A stretch of 64,000 bases of DNA from a virus. Where the stretch lies: IMG/VR virus record IMGVR_UViG_3300022538_000960, positions 1 to 64,000 of that record; one strand, given 5' to 3'. A program made the translations under genes and the position numbers. Positions 33,714 through 42,444 of the stretch are shown here, one piece after another. Numbering within the stretch: the first letter of the stretch is position 1; each line of letters begins with the position of its first letter. The notes beneath the pieces are model-generated. The model was not told where the DNA came from and did no database searches. It saw only the letters and a program-made list of their open reading frames with translations.

Positions 33714-35282
33714 GTGATAGCGAAATTGTATATTCGAGAGTCGTACAAATTTGGCAAGGATTATATAGTTCGTGCGAAATCTGGTGTTAAGGTAACCGAC
33801 GGGGTCTACCCGGATCGGCTCCGAGTCAGGGTACCTGGCACCCATGGTGGATTCGTCAATAAGAATGGATACTTTTATAAGGTTGACGGTATGAAAAAGG
33901 CTTATAAATCTTGGGTATCACCATATAAGAAACCAGTATTAATTGGGCATGGCGATAACGAAGATCCGATAGGCCGAGTTGTCACCGCAAACTTAATAGA
34001 AGACGATCCCATGGATTATGTGAATAGATTTGGACGAACAGATAATATTCCTGCAGCTCATATAGATATGGAGCTCGAAATTACAGATCAAGAGAGCATC
34101 GGAAAAATATTGAATGGCGTATATCTTACTGTTTCCCAGGGAGCGGATTGTGATGAGGTGAAATGTTCAATTTGTGACCAAAATATTTCTGAAGAAGGCC
34201 CATGTGATCATAAGAGAGGAAGAACCTACGATGGAGAATTAGCCTATTGGATTTTTGGTCCTTTGAATTATCAAGAACTTAGTATTGTTAATGTTCCCTC
34301 TGATGAGTTCGCTATCCTTGAGCCTGTAAAAAATACTAATATGGAAAAACAAGAGGTTATGACTTTTCAGCCACCCGCAATGGATATGAACTGCGGCTTG
34401 GAATTCATAACAATTAAAGATTCAAAGGAGGACAAATCATTGGCTAAGAAGACTCCGAATTTCGATGATTGGACTGAGGAAGATGTGAAGCTGAGCCAGG
34501 AAATATGGAAGCAGGTTGATGAATTCCTGATGGATGGCCTAGAAGAGGAAGATAAGAAACTCACAGCTGCCGCAAGGAAGAAATTATCCGCTAATGTATT
34601 TTGTGGACCAGAAAGATCTTTCCCAGTTCCAGATTGTCTTCACTATCGTGTGGCCAAAACATATCTTGGAAGATATAAGGGGCCTGGCGATAAGAAAAAA
34701 ATCTTAGCTTGTATTGAGCGGCGCGGTAAACTTCTGAAGTGCGGAACCCAGGCAAAGAAGAAGGACGAACTCTTGGATCAGATCAATGAAGAAGTCAGAC
34801 CTTTCGTGGAGGAGAATTTCATCGCGAAGGACGAATTTGTTGAACTGAATGAGAAATTCGAGGATATTTCCGCAAAACAAGAAGATTCTGCCGGAGAAGC
34901 AGAAATACAGAAAACTAAGATTGGCGGGCTCGAAAAACAAGTAGAGGAATATGAGAAGGAAGTCAAAGATTCCTTAGCCCACCGGATAGTAGATATCCGA
35001 CTTCTCTTTGGTGAGTATCGGTTTACCAAAGAGGATAAGAAAGAGCAATATAAAGAATGGAGTGGTGCATTGGCAGATAGGGCCAAGGAATCTCTGTTGG
35101 ATACATTGACTGATTTGCAAAATAAGATGTTTTCTGGAAAATTGGAACCAGTCATTGATCCCGGTGCTCATACTGTGATTGATAATCTGAATCCTAAACT
35201 GAAAGATAAACCAAAAAAATTCGATTCTACTAAAGATGTCTTACACTTTTTTGTGTTTGGAAAAGAACTAAAAAAAGAATAA
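33714..35282 (+). CDS. Prohead protease fused to scaffold
   Basis: Protein of 522 residues. The N-terminal 210 residues look like an S78-type prohead protease: His79 in VLIGHGDNEDPIGRVV, Ser141 in VYLTVSQGA and ELSIVNVPSDEFAIL. A Cys/His cluster (CSICDQ ... CDH, about 151-166) suggests a bound zinc. The C-terminal half is a coiled-coil scaffold (residues 330-430 are charged heptads). Inside the gene, AAAGGAGG at 34424-34431 precedes an in-frame TTG at 34440, so a separate 280-residue scaffold may also be made. The start is GTG 33714 or a nearby TTG. Confidence 0.8.
   Translation: MIAKLYIRESYKFGKDYIVRAKSGVKVTDGVYPDRLRVRVPGTHGGFVNKNGYFYKVDGMKKAYKSWVSPYKKPVLIGHGDNEDPIGRVVTANLIEDDPMDYVNRFGRTDNIPAAHIDMELEITDQESIGKILNGVYLTVSQGADCDEVKCSICDQNISEEGPCDHKRGRTYDGELAYWIFGPLNYQELSIVNVPSDEFAILEPVKNTNMEKQEVMTFQPPAMDMNCGLEFITIKDSKEDKSLAKKTPNFDDWTEEDVKLSQEIWKQVDEFLMDGLEEEDKKLTAAARKKLSANVFCGPERSFPVPDCLHYRVAKTYLGRYKGPGDKKKILACIERRGKLLKCGTQAKKKDELLDQINEEVRPFVEENFIAKDEFVELNEKFEDISAKQEDSAGEAEIQKTKIGGLEKQVEEYEKEVKDSLAHRIVDIRLLFGEYRFTKEDKKEQYKEWSGALADRAKESLLDTLTDLQNKMFSGKLEPVIDPGAHTVIDNLNPKLKDKPKKFDSTKDVLHFFVFGKELKKE
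34424..34442 (+). promoter_or_regulatory. Internal ribosome binding site and TTG start for nested scaffold
   Basis: AAAGGAGG followed after eight bases by an in-frame TTG, codon 243 of the protease-scaffold gene. It would give a protein of 280 residues containing only the scaffold, as lambda Nu3 is made inside gene C. Confidence 0.5.
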
Positions 35283-35309
35283 AATTTAATTGAAGGAGGA
35301 ACATTAGTA

Positions 35310-36626
35310 ATGTCCTTACTCGATTTCCCAGGGGATAGAAGCCGAAATATTCCGGCAAGGCGGAGACCTAGTAAATATGCGGAAAGTCAGATACGTCCGA
35401 ATATTTTAACTTCGCCTGGAATTTTTGCTGATCGCCCATTCCCTCCTTACAAATATTTGCCTGTGATGTTCAGGGATGTCACGACCGAAGACTATGTTGT
35501 ACTACTCAAAGGAACTATTGTTTCTTGTCTGTCCAACATGAGTTCGGATCCTAAATATAATTTTACGGATCAGGCGGATTTGTCGGGAAAATTTGATCTT
35601 ATGACACCTTCTGGTTGTGCCGATGAAGGCCATATTTATATTGGTCTTGGCGCAAACAATGTCATGAGGCAAGCGGGCGTAGATAGCTCTTACTGGGGCT
35701 ATGAGGATAGTCAGGCGGGGTTGCTCGTTCCTTGTAATGGAGGATTTGATTCCCAATTGCTGTATACCACTGATGACGTTACCGCCCAGACGATTACTGT
35801 GTCTGGTACCGAGGTTACTACCACCAATGTTACCAATGAGTATACAGTTCCAGTGGAAGCCAATTTCCCAATCGGCGTTACATATCAGGACGTGTACCAG
35901 GATATTGAAGGAAAATGGCTGAATTATAATTTGAATCCGAAAGCATCATGGGGCGTTGTATTTGACCATGTCATTGCGATTCCTTACGTTGATAACTATC
36001 AGCTGATTCATGGTGAAGGTGCTCATCCCTCTTGGACCAGAAATTGCTACGTGAATGATCGGAATTTCGATCTATCATGGCCATGGCAAACTGACGGAAC
36101 CTATACGGGTGCGCATAACATCTATGAAAGTCTTAGACGGGAATTTGCATTCTTGTATTCTCCGATCATATCCGACTATTTGGAGGAAGGGACTTTGACG
36201 GACGAAACTGCATTGCTTTATAAGATGCTGCGTCCGGGAAGCGCATTGGTCTCTGATAGATTTGGAAAGTTCATTCTATTGGACTGTTGGGGCACTGATG
36301 ATATTGCAACTGCAGAACTTAGAGGCCCAAGAGATGCTTTGAAGTTCTATTTCTGTCCGCCTTATTACTCCGTTGGAAAACTTATTACCACCGATTGTAG
36401 ATTTCCGAAGATGAGACTGGACACTGTTGACACATATCCAGGCTCTGGACTTACCGGAACTGAAACAGGTGGAATAGATTATCATCTATATCAATTTGCA
36501 TATACTATACTGACTGCGTGCATTGCTGCCAATAGTCTGACTTCTGTTCCGACTATTGAGAATGTTGTAGACTTCATACAATGCGGCACTGTAGGGATGG
36601 CATACATTAATCTTCAAGTAACCTAA
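35310..36626 (+). CDS. Structural protein, possible capsid decoration or minor capsid
   Basis: Protein of 438 residues between the protease and the major capsid gene. It is rich in Tyr, Thr and Asp, probably beta, with no enzyme motif. AAGGAGGAACATT precedes the ATG, suggesting strong expression. A decoration, vertex or head-fibre protein is likely; it could even be a second capsid protein. Confidence 0.55.
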   Translation: MSLLDFPGDRSRNIPARRRPSKYAESQIRPNILTSPGIFADRPFPPYKYLPVMFRDVTTEDYVVLLKGTIVSCLSNMSSDPKYNFTDQADLSGKFDLMTPSGCADEGHIYIGLGANNVMRQAGVDSSYWGYEDSQAGLLVPCNGGFDSQLLYTTDDVTAQTITVSGTEVTTTNVTNEYTVPVEANFPIGVTYQDVYQDIEGKWLNYNLNPKASWGVVFDHVIAIPYVDNYQLIHGEGAHPSWTRNCYVNDRNFDLSWPWQTDGTYTGAHNIYESLRREFAFLYSPIISDYLEEGTLTDETALLYKMLRPGSALVSDRFGKFILLDCWGTDDIATAELRGPRDALKFYFCPPYYSVGKLITTDCRFPKMRLDTVDTYPGSGLTGTETGGIDYHLYQFAYTILTACIAANSLTSVPTIENVVDFIQCGTVGMAYINLQVT

Positions 36627-36641
36627 AGGAGGCTAGCAATA

Positions 36642-38003
36642 ATGAAATTAAAGAAGTTGGAAAAATTGATCCTTACTGACGACGATAGAAAGAAAATTGC
36701 CGAGGATCAAGAGATTACGGAGAATATATATCGCATCTTCACTAATGATGGATATATAGTTGATGCTGGCTTCTCTCAGAAGGTTACGATTAATGACCTT
36801 TTGACATTACCGGATGTCCAAAGGTTCGTACCTCAAGTCGTTACCAGAATTCTTCATGAAGCTCGGGAACCGGCTCTTGTTATTTCGAGCATATTTGATA
36901 AAATTCGACTCGAGAGAGGTCAGACCATTCAAATCGGCGCCATTGGCGCAATAGCTGTTCACGAAGTGCCCGAAGGTGGAGAATACCAGCCATCCGATAT
37001 CGTATACGATTCCGGGAATATGGTAGGACTTTCTGTCAGGAAATATGGAACTTTACTCCAATTTACTGAGGAAATGTTCGAAGAATCCCAATGGGACGTT
37101 ATAGGACTTTGGATGAGAGCAGCTGGTCGTGCTTTTGCTCGGAATAGAGAGCAAAGGGCATCTCTGCTTTTGAATGAGCAGGGGGTCGTATACTTCGATA
37201 ACCGTTCGCCAAGTACTGCTATCTCTGGAGTCACCCATGGTAGGAATATCGCGGGTGTCGCAAATGGTAGTATCACAGCGAATGATATATTCGATATGTA
37301 TGCGTTTCTTGCTATGAGGGGCTTTGTGCCTGACACTCTTCTGATTCACCCGTTGGCTTGGGCGGTTTTTGCAACCGATCCTGATATGAAAGAAATTGTT
37401 CTGGAAAATGGACAACTTACTTCTAGAAGGATGCCAGAAGGTGGACCAGATCCGGGTTGGGGAACGGAACTGAATAGACTTGGATGGAGAACCAAGGCTG
37501 AGGGAGTTGGACTCGGTTCTACTACTGGAGCAGGGACTGCTTATGCTGGATGGACTGATCCCAATATTCCTGCAGCCATGCAGAAGATCGGAGCCATCCC
37601 TTATACTACTTATCTGAGTGCTCTTGGGGCTACTTTCAATGTCCAGCCTCGCTATCTACCCGGACCCCTAACTGTTCTCGTGTCTCCATTTGTTCCGTTT
37701 ACTGCATCGACCAGTGCAACTGGCAATGAGAATACTGTTGCCACATGTTCGGTGATCATGTTGGATTCCAGTGCAACCGGAGCTTTCATTGAGAAAACTC
37801 CATTGACCACGGAGGAATTCAATAATCCGATGACAGATACTCGGAGCCTGAAGCTAAGGGAGCGATGGGGAATGGCACTCTATGAACAGGGTAAAGGTGT
37901 TGTGATTGCTAAGAATCTCGTTGTCACTAGACACTATAATTTCCAGAATACTCATAATGTGACTTTGGGTGAAATCAACGATAGAACTGCAATCGTATCC
38001 TAA
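36642..38003 (+). CDS. Major capsid protein (HK97 fold, probable)
   Basis: Protein of 453 residues in the usual place after portal and protease. HK97-like features include a helical N-arm, IRLERGQTIQIGAIGAIAVHEVPEGGEY (E-loop-like) and LLQFTEEMFEESQWDVIGLWMRAAGRAFARNREQ, a spine helix common in this fold. Later FVPDTLLIHPLAWAVFATDP is typical. AAAGGAGGC precedes the ATG. It would assemble into the icosahedral shell. Confidence 0.85.
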   Translation: MKLKKLEKLILTDDDRKKIAEDQEITENIYRIFTNDGYIVDAGFSQKVTINDLLTLPDVQRFVPQVVTRILHEAREPALVISSIFDKIRLERGQTIQIGAIGAIAVHEVPEGGEYQPSDIVYDSGNMVGLSVRKYGTLLQFTEEMFEESQWDVIGLWMRAAGRAFARNREQRASLLLNEQGVVYFDNRSPSTAISGVTHGRNIAGVANGSITANDIFDMYAFLAMRGFVPDTLLIHPLAWAVFATDPDMKEIVLENGQLTSRRMPEGGPDPGWGTELNRLGWRTKAEGVGLGSTTGAGTAYAGWTDPNIPAAMQKIGAIPYTTYLSALGATFNVQPRYLPGPLTVLVSPFVPFTASTSATGNENTVATCSVIMLDSSATGAFIEKTPLTTEEFNNPMTDTRSLKLRERWGMALYEQGKGVVIAKNLVVTRHYNFQNTHNVTLGEINDRTAIVS

Positions 38004-38017
38004 TCACACTGGTAATC

Positions 38018-38040
38018 GGGGGGTGAATTTCTCACCCCCC
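38018..38040 (+). terminator. Strong hairpin after the capsid gene
   Basis: GGGGGGTGA and TCACCCCCC form a perfect nine-pair stem with a five-base loop, 15 bases after the capsid stop. No T-run follows, so it may protect or pause the transcript and not end it outright. Confidence 0.5.
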
Positions 38041-38063
38041 ACTGCCAACGACTGGAGGAAATC

Positions 38064-38531
38064 ATGGCAGAAGATGTGAAACTTCAAGGAAAATTTATTC
38101 AGCTCAATACTAGGAGAGAGGGAATGTTTTATGATCCCTTGTCGGGGATCCAGATGGATGTTTTTGACAAAGGAACATATAAGGTAATTCCTAAAGATTT
38201 GGAAGACGAAAAGCTGGAGAATATTAAACGGGCATTACAATTTGGTATTCTATTCCTCAAAGAAGTTGCTCCTAAAGTTGTTGTCGATAATGATCAAAAG
38301 ACGCAGCAACTAAGGAACATATTGGCAATGAATGTTGATGCAGTTAGGAGTAGAGTATATAAAGTTAATGATCAAAAACTTTTGGATTTTCTGATGCAGG
38401 AGGAAGAAGCTGGTAAAAACCGAGTTTCTATTATTAAACTAATAAAATATAGAAAACAATCATTGGCTAGTGGAAATATAACAGCCAGGAAGGAAGCAAA
38501 GTACCAGATTAAGAATATCGTGGAGAAATAA
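38064..38531 (+). CDS. Hypothetical head-tail region protein, 155 aa
   Basis: Protein of 155 residues, a beta N-terminal half and a helical C-terminal half, with no known motif. Placed after the capsid gene, where head-completion proteins occur. CTGGAGGAAATC precedes the ATG. Confidence 0.55.
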   Translation: MAEDVKLQGKFIQLNTRREGMFYDPLSGIQMDVFDKGTYKVIPKDLEDEKLENIKRALQFGILFLKEVAPKVVVDNDQKTQQLRNILAMNVDAVRSRVYKVNDQKLLDFLMQEEEAGKNRVSIIKLIKYRKQSLASGNITARKEAKYQIKNIVEK

Positions 38532-38536
38532 AAAAT

Positions 38537-39397
38537 ATGACTGAAGTATTATCCACTTCTCCGAGTGCTGGTGAAGTAAATGTACCATTAACTCAGATTG
38601 TCGAAGTGAAATTCGACGAACCTATGGATCCGTCAACTATAAATGAGTTGACGATCTTGCTATATTATGGGGATAATGTAGTTGTTTCTGGTACTGTCAA
38701 ATATTCAAACTCTACAATGATTGCGTATTTGACACCATCAACATACTTACTCCCAAGTACAGAATATGGCGTGATGGTAATTGGCGACTTTGGAGGATTG
38801 GGATCTGGTGTTAGATCAATAGAAGGGGTTGGATTAGCTTCTAATTATCTATTTTCATTCACCACCGCTCCCGAATTGCCGGAGACTTCTGGTCTGTATG
38901 TTGCAAAGGTTGAGTATTGGATTGATACGACTGGAGTATTTGATGCCGGATCATCCTGTAATCCAACTGATGGATCATATGATTCAGATTGGGAGAGCTT
39001 CTATGCGAATATTGATATTTCCCTATTAGCTACCGGCGATCACTCGGTCTATGTTCACGGAAAAGATTCATTCGATAATTGGGGAGCGATGCAATCAATT
39101 CCGTTTACTGTGACATCCGGAAGCTACCAAAGTAGTTATACTCAGATAGATTACGATCCCAATTATGAAGGACCATTTGTATTTGGATTGACTGTGACAC
39201 CAACTCCTACGGCCGGTGCACCCGCGCTCAATCTTGTTGGAACTGCGACTACAAGAACAGCCTATTGGGAATCCCCCGTGGAGCCAGAAACCGAGCGGAG
39301 TGGATATTTGCAAGTGCGATCTGTAAATCCTGAGAACTATGATTCCCAGGTTTCACCATATATTCCAATAACCATAATATTCAGCGATAATTTATAA
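38537..39397 (+). CDS. Ig-like (Big_5) structural protein, 5' part of a split gene
   Basis: Protein of 286 residues. It begins with a Big_5 Ig-like domain (TSPSAGEVNVPLTQIVEVKFDEPMDPSTI ... LFSFTTAP, residues 6-112), then a second beta domain with GDHSVYVHGKDSFDNWG. It ends in SVNPENYDSQVSPYIPITIIFSDNL, which is only the first half of another Big_5 domain. The second half is found at the N-terminus of 40436-41191, beyond a 1-kb insert. Likely a neck or head-surface protein. Confidence 0.7.
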   Translation: MTEVLSTSPSAGEVNVPLTQIVEVKFDEPMDPSTINELTILLYYGDNVVVSGTVKYSNSTMIAYLTPSTYLLPSTEYGVMVIGDFGGLGSGVRSIEGVGLASNYLFSFTTAPELPETSGLYVAKVEYWIDTTGVFDAGSSCNPTDGSYDSDWESFYANIDISLLATGDHSVYVHGKDSFDNWGAMQSIPFTVTSGSYQSSYTQIDYDPNYEGPFVFGLTVTPTPTAGAPALNLVGTATTRTAYWESPVEPETERSGYLQVRSVNPENYDSQVSPYIPITIIFSDNL

Positions 39398-39438
39398 AGA
39401 TGATTATATGTGATCATTAAATATTAGGATAGCAGACT

Positions 39439-39795
39439 ATGGACAATGACACCAAATTAATACTTGATAGAATAGAGGATCTTAAAAGTTATACAGTTGA
39501 ACGGACAAATGATTTAAAAAAGTTTTACAATGGGAAAATTAATCAATTTAAAGAATTCTATACTGCATCTAGACTTGACATGAAGGAAGATATTGGGGAA
39601 ATAAAACAGAGCAATAAAGAAGTATCGGAAACACTGGATAATTATGTAACCAATCATCAGCGGCATCACAATAAAATCTTAAAGTGGCAGACTAAAATAA
39701 TAATAATTGTTGCAGTAATTGGATTTTTGGCCTCTATAGGGAATCCTTTCGTGCTACCAATAATTATGAAATTTATCTTCGGAATAACATTATAA
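39439..39795 (+). CDS. Coiled-coil protein with C-terminal membrane helix
   Basis: Protein of 118 residues. A long charged coiled coil (about 1-80) leads to IIIIVAVIGFLASIGNPFVL, a single membrane anchor, resembling XhlA-type phage proteins. It lies inside the insert that splits the Ig-like gene, together with the HNH gene whose start overlaps its stop (TAATG). Confidence 0.55.
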   Translation: MDNDTKLILDRIEDLKSYTVERTNDLKKFYNGKINQFKEFYTASRLDMKEDIGEIKQSNKEVSETLDNYVTNHQRHHNKILKWQTKIIIIVAVIGFLASIGNPFVLPIIMKFIFGITL

Positions 39796-40430
39796 TGTCC
39801 TTTCAAAAAGGAAATCAGATCTGGAAGTTAAAAAAGAGAATCGGATGCTGGTCAAGAAGATATGATTGCTGTCAAAAATGTGGGACTACCGAAATCAAAC
39901 ATTGGGCTAAAGGATTGTGCGAAAAATGTTATTTGAAATTAATGGCTCCACGTATGAAACAACAAAATTTGATAAATTCCAGGAAAAGAAATGAAACAGA
40001 TCATAGACGGCAATATATGAAAGACTATGAGCAGGATCCAAAAAATAGGGAAATTATAAAAAGTCGGCGGCAAAGTATAAAATATAGAAATAAAAGAAAA
40101 GAGTATGAACAATCGCCAATAGGAAAAGATCGCAATAGGCAAAATGCGAATCGATATAAAGCCGCAAAGTTATTTGTAGATTTCTGGCAGCCTTGGATGA
40201 CTGAAAGATGGTGGTGGATGATAGATGTAACAGAAGGATATTGTCCAAATTGTGGGAAGTTATTCGATGATGGCGGTCATAAATTGACAATGGATCATAT
40301 AATTCCATTAAATTTGGTGGACAAGTTAGGAAAAGATAAAGCTGTTGAAATTGGTGCAATTCACCACATAAATAATATTCAGGTGTTGTGCAAGAGTTGT
40401 AACAGTTCGAAAAATGGTAGAATAATATAA
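39795..40430 (+). CDS. HNH homing endonuclease, family B
   Basis: Protein of 211 residues, close relative of 21448-22023: an N-terminal finger (CCQKCGT ... CEKCYL), a long basic linker, then YCPNCGKLFDD, LTMDHIIPLNLVDKLG and GAIHHINNIQVLCKSCNSSK. It sits in the insert that splits the Ig-like gene, so it is the probable driver of that insertion. Confidence 0.85.
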   Translation: MSFQKGNQIWKLKKRIGCWSRRYDCCQKCGTTEIKHWAKGLCEKCYLKLMAPRMKQQNLINSRKRNETDHRRQYMKDYEQDPKNREIIKSRRQSIKYRNKRKEYEQSPIGKDRNRQNANRYKAAKLFVDFWQPWMTERWWWMIDVTEGYCPNCGKLFDDGGHKLTMDHIIPLNLVDKLGKDKAVEIGAIHHINNIQVLCKSCNSSKNGRII

Positions 40431-40435
40431 TCTCT

Positions 40436-41191
40436 ATGAACTATCAAGATTTCATTTTTATTCGCCAGTACAACGTTCTGGCTGGAATTTATGAGAGTGA
40501 TGTTTCTGGAACATTCACCCTCGCCGAAAATATTGTTACATTCACTCCGGCTTGTCCTTGGCCATATAATAAAGAAATCCACATCACTATTGAAGCCGGT
40601 CTAGAGGGAGTAAGTACGAATGCTCTGCAAGCTGACTATGAGAGCATCTTTACTACTGTGTTCTATCCGCTCTATTCCAGCGCCATACTTGTAAAGATGA
40701 CCGGGGGAGCATTATTGGATGCAATGAAAGAAGATCCGATTAATAGGCTGATACTCGAGCATTCGATTATAATGCAGAATCTGTGGTATGAAGATATTGA
40801 TGATTGTGATATCCGTTGGTTCATTCCTCGGTATGTCACCTGCAAAGTTGCATATGAGATATTATCCGGAAATATTCAGCAGTTTGTTGGAACTGCGATA
40901 TCAAAACGGCTGGGTGATTTTGAAATTGAAGGAATTCGGGATGTGCCAGGTCTTGTCCGACCCAAGTTGCAGGAATTAGACGCGTGTATCGCTTCGACCA
41001 TGGCTTTCATTTTGAATCAGGGCAAATTGCATGCTGAGCCAAGGTGGAGTGCCAGAGCAAAGCAGGCTCTGGAATCGTCCACACATCTCAATAGAGTTCC
41101 ATTTCGGCAGCCAAGTACGAGGGATATGGAAGATATTAGTTCAGAGAGGTATTACACGGATGGGCCTGGCCCAAAAAGGATCAGATTTTAA
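40436..41191 (+). CDS. Neck/adaptor protein, 3' part of the split Ig gene
   Basis: Protein of 251 residues. The N-terminal 70 residues are the second half of a Big_5 domain (SGTFTLAENIVTFTPACPWPY ... YESIFTT), completing the half at the end of 38537-39397. After residue 80 comes a helical domain of a probable head-tail adaptor. No ribosome binding site is visible before its ATG, consistent with it not being an original start. Confidence 0.7.
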   Translation: MNYQDFIFIRQYNVLAGIYESDVSGTFTLAENIVTFTPACPWPYNKEIHITIEAGLEGVSTNALQADYESIFTTVFYPLYSSAILVKMTGGALLDAMKEDPINRLILEHSIIMQNLWYEDIDDCDIRWFIPRYVTCKVAYEILSGNIQQFVGTAISKRLGDFEIEGIRDVPGLVRPKLQELDACIASTMAFILNQGKLHAEPRWSARAKQALESSTHLNRVPFRQPSTRDMEDISSERYYTDGPGPKRIRF

Positions 41192-41207
41192 TGTATAAAA
41201 GGTGTCC

Positions 41208-41720
41208 ATGATGACAAGATACAGTTCGCAATATCAACCATATAAGCGGTTCGGGCCGGGATTAATTGATTTGCGTGCAGAACTGAAAAAGCTATTTGAG
41301 ATTGATAAAACCGCTCATTGGGTAATTTTGCGACAATTTGACAAGACAAAACCAACTGAACATTTGAATCCATTGACAAAAGAGGCTGTTGGCGGCCCTG
41401 CGTGGGAGTATGACGATCAATTAATTCTTGCCAGGAGATCTTCGGGGAGACAAGTTTTTTTTCCGGGAAGTCAGGAGTCATTCACTCCACCCGGATTAAT
41501 GGATAATACTGAATTTAGATTTTATCTGACTTCTGATGTTACACCATACTTGGAAGATGTAATTTATGAAATAGAGTATCAGGGGGATAAAAAACCCACT
41601 ACTGTTGATTTGCCATTCGTAGCTAAATGGAATATTATAACTATAGTTCCCCTAAGAGAGCAGGAGTATGGGCGTGTAGAATATTGGATTTGTTTCGTGT
41701 CGGCAGAAGGGCACAAATAA
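41208..41720 (+). CDS. Probable neck / head-closure protein
   Basis: Protein of about 170 residues, mainly beta, with two starts (ATG ATG) after AAAAGGTG. Its place between adaptor and sheath matches head-closure or tail-completion proteins. No specific motif seen. Confidence 0.5.
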   Translation: MMTRYSSQYQPYKRFGPGLIDLRAELKKLFEIDKTAHWVILRQFDKTKPTEHLNPLTKEAVGGPAWEYDDQLILARRSSGRQVFFPGSQESFTPPGLMDNTEFRFYLTSDVTPYLEDVIYEIEYQGDKKPTTVDLPFVAKWNIITIVPLREQEYGRVEYWICFVSAEGHK

Positions 41721-41736
41721 TTGAACCCGATGAATT

Positions 41737-42426
41737 ATGAATTATGAAGAATATTTAAGACGATTTCTAATTAAACCGATTATCCTATCTGAAGTACCTG
41801 AATGGATCTCAGATAACATTATTGATCCGGAGAGATTGCGTTTAGGTCAATCTGGAAATATAGCTGATTTTTTTGCAATTTTTTATGCCATTATGAAATT
41901 GGATTCTCCGAGTATTGTGACATGTCCGGCATATCCTGATGCTGTCATACAAAATAAGAATTTTACTCCGACTTTGGATAATCCAGTTCCAAAAATACCT
42001 GCAATTATCACTTGGAAGGTTGTTCGAAGGGCTCCCGCTGCGATCCGGGGGAAGCCATTCAATTCGCAACGACAGGTGAAACCGCGGACAATGGAGGAGG
42101 TTGCAAAAAATAAGAGATATTCTTATATATCAACTATAGTTCAAGATTTTGATAACATTGTACAGTTTGATTGCTGGGAGAAAACTCATTATCAGGCTGA
42201 GATTTTGGCCGATTATATTGAACACAGTATGGTCATCTATGCTCAATTATTTAAAGAATTTGGAGTTAAGGAGCTGTTTTTCAGCGAAAGGCCGGAAGAC
42301 GAAGTACTGAGAGATTTTAAAATTCCAGTGATCCCGATGCGTTACTATGTAAAAACTGAAACCATATATAAATTAGAAAGACATAAAATAGAGGAAATAA
42401 GACTAAAATTAACTACAAAATCGTAA
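41737..42426 (+). CDS. Probable tail terminator / neck protein
   Basis: Protein of 229 residues directly before the sheath gene. It begins with helices and continues with beta strands (AIITWKVVRRAPA, YISTIVQDFDNIVQFDCWEKTHYQAEILADYIE), a pattern close to tail-terminator or joining proteins. Function inferred from position. Confidence 0.5.
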   Translation: MNYEEYLRRFLIKPIILSEVPEWISDNIIDPERLRLGQSGNIADFFAIFYAIMKLDSPSIVTCPAYPDAVIQNKNFTPTLDNPVPKIPAIITWKVVRRAPAAIRGKPFNSQRQVKPRTMEEVAKNKRYSYISTIVQDFDNIVQFDCWEKTHYQAEILADYIEHSMVIYAQLFKEFGVKELFFSERPEDEVLRDFKIPVIPMRYYVKTETIYKLERHKIEEIRLKLTTKS

Positions 42427-42444
42427 TTAAGGAGGTTTTGATTA

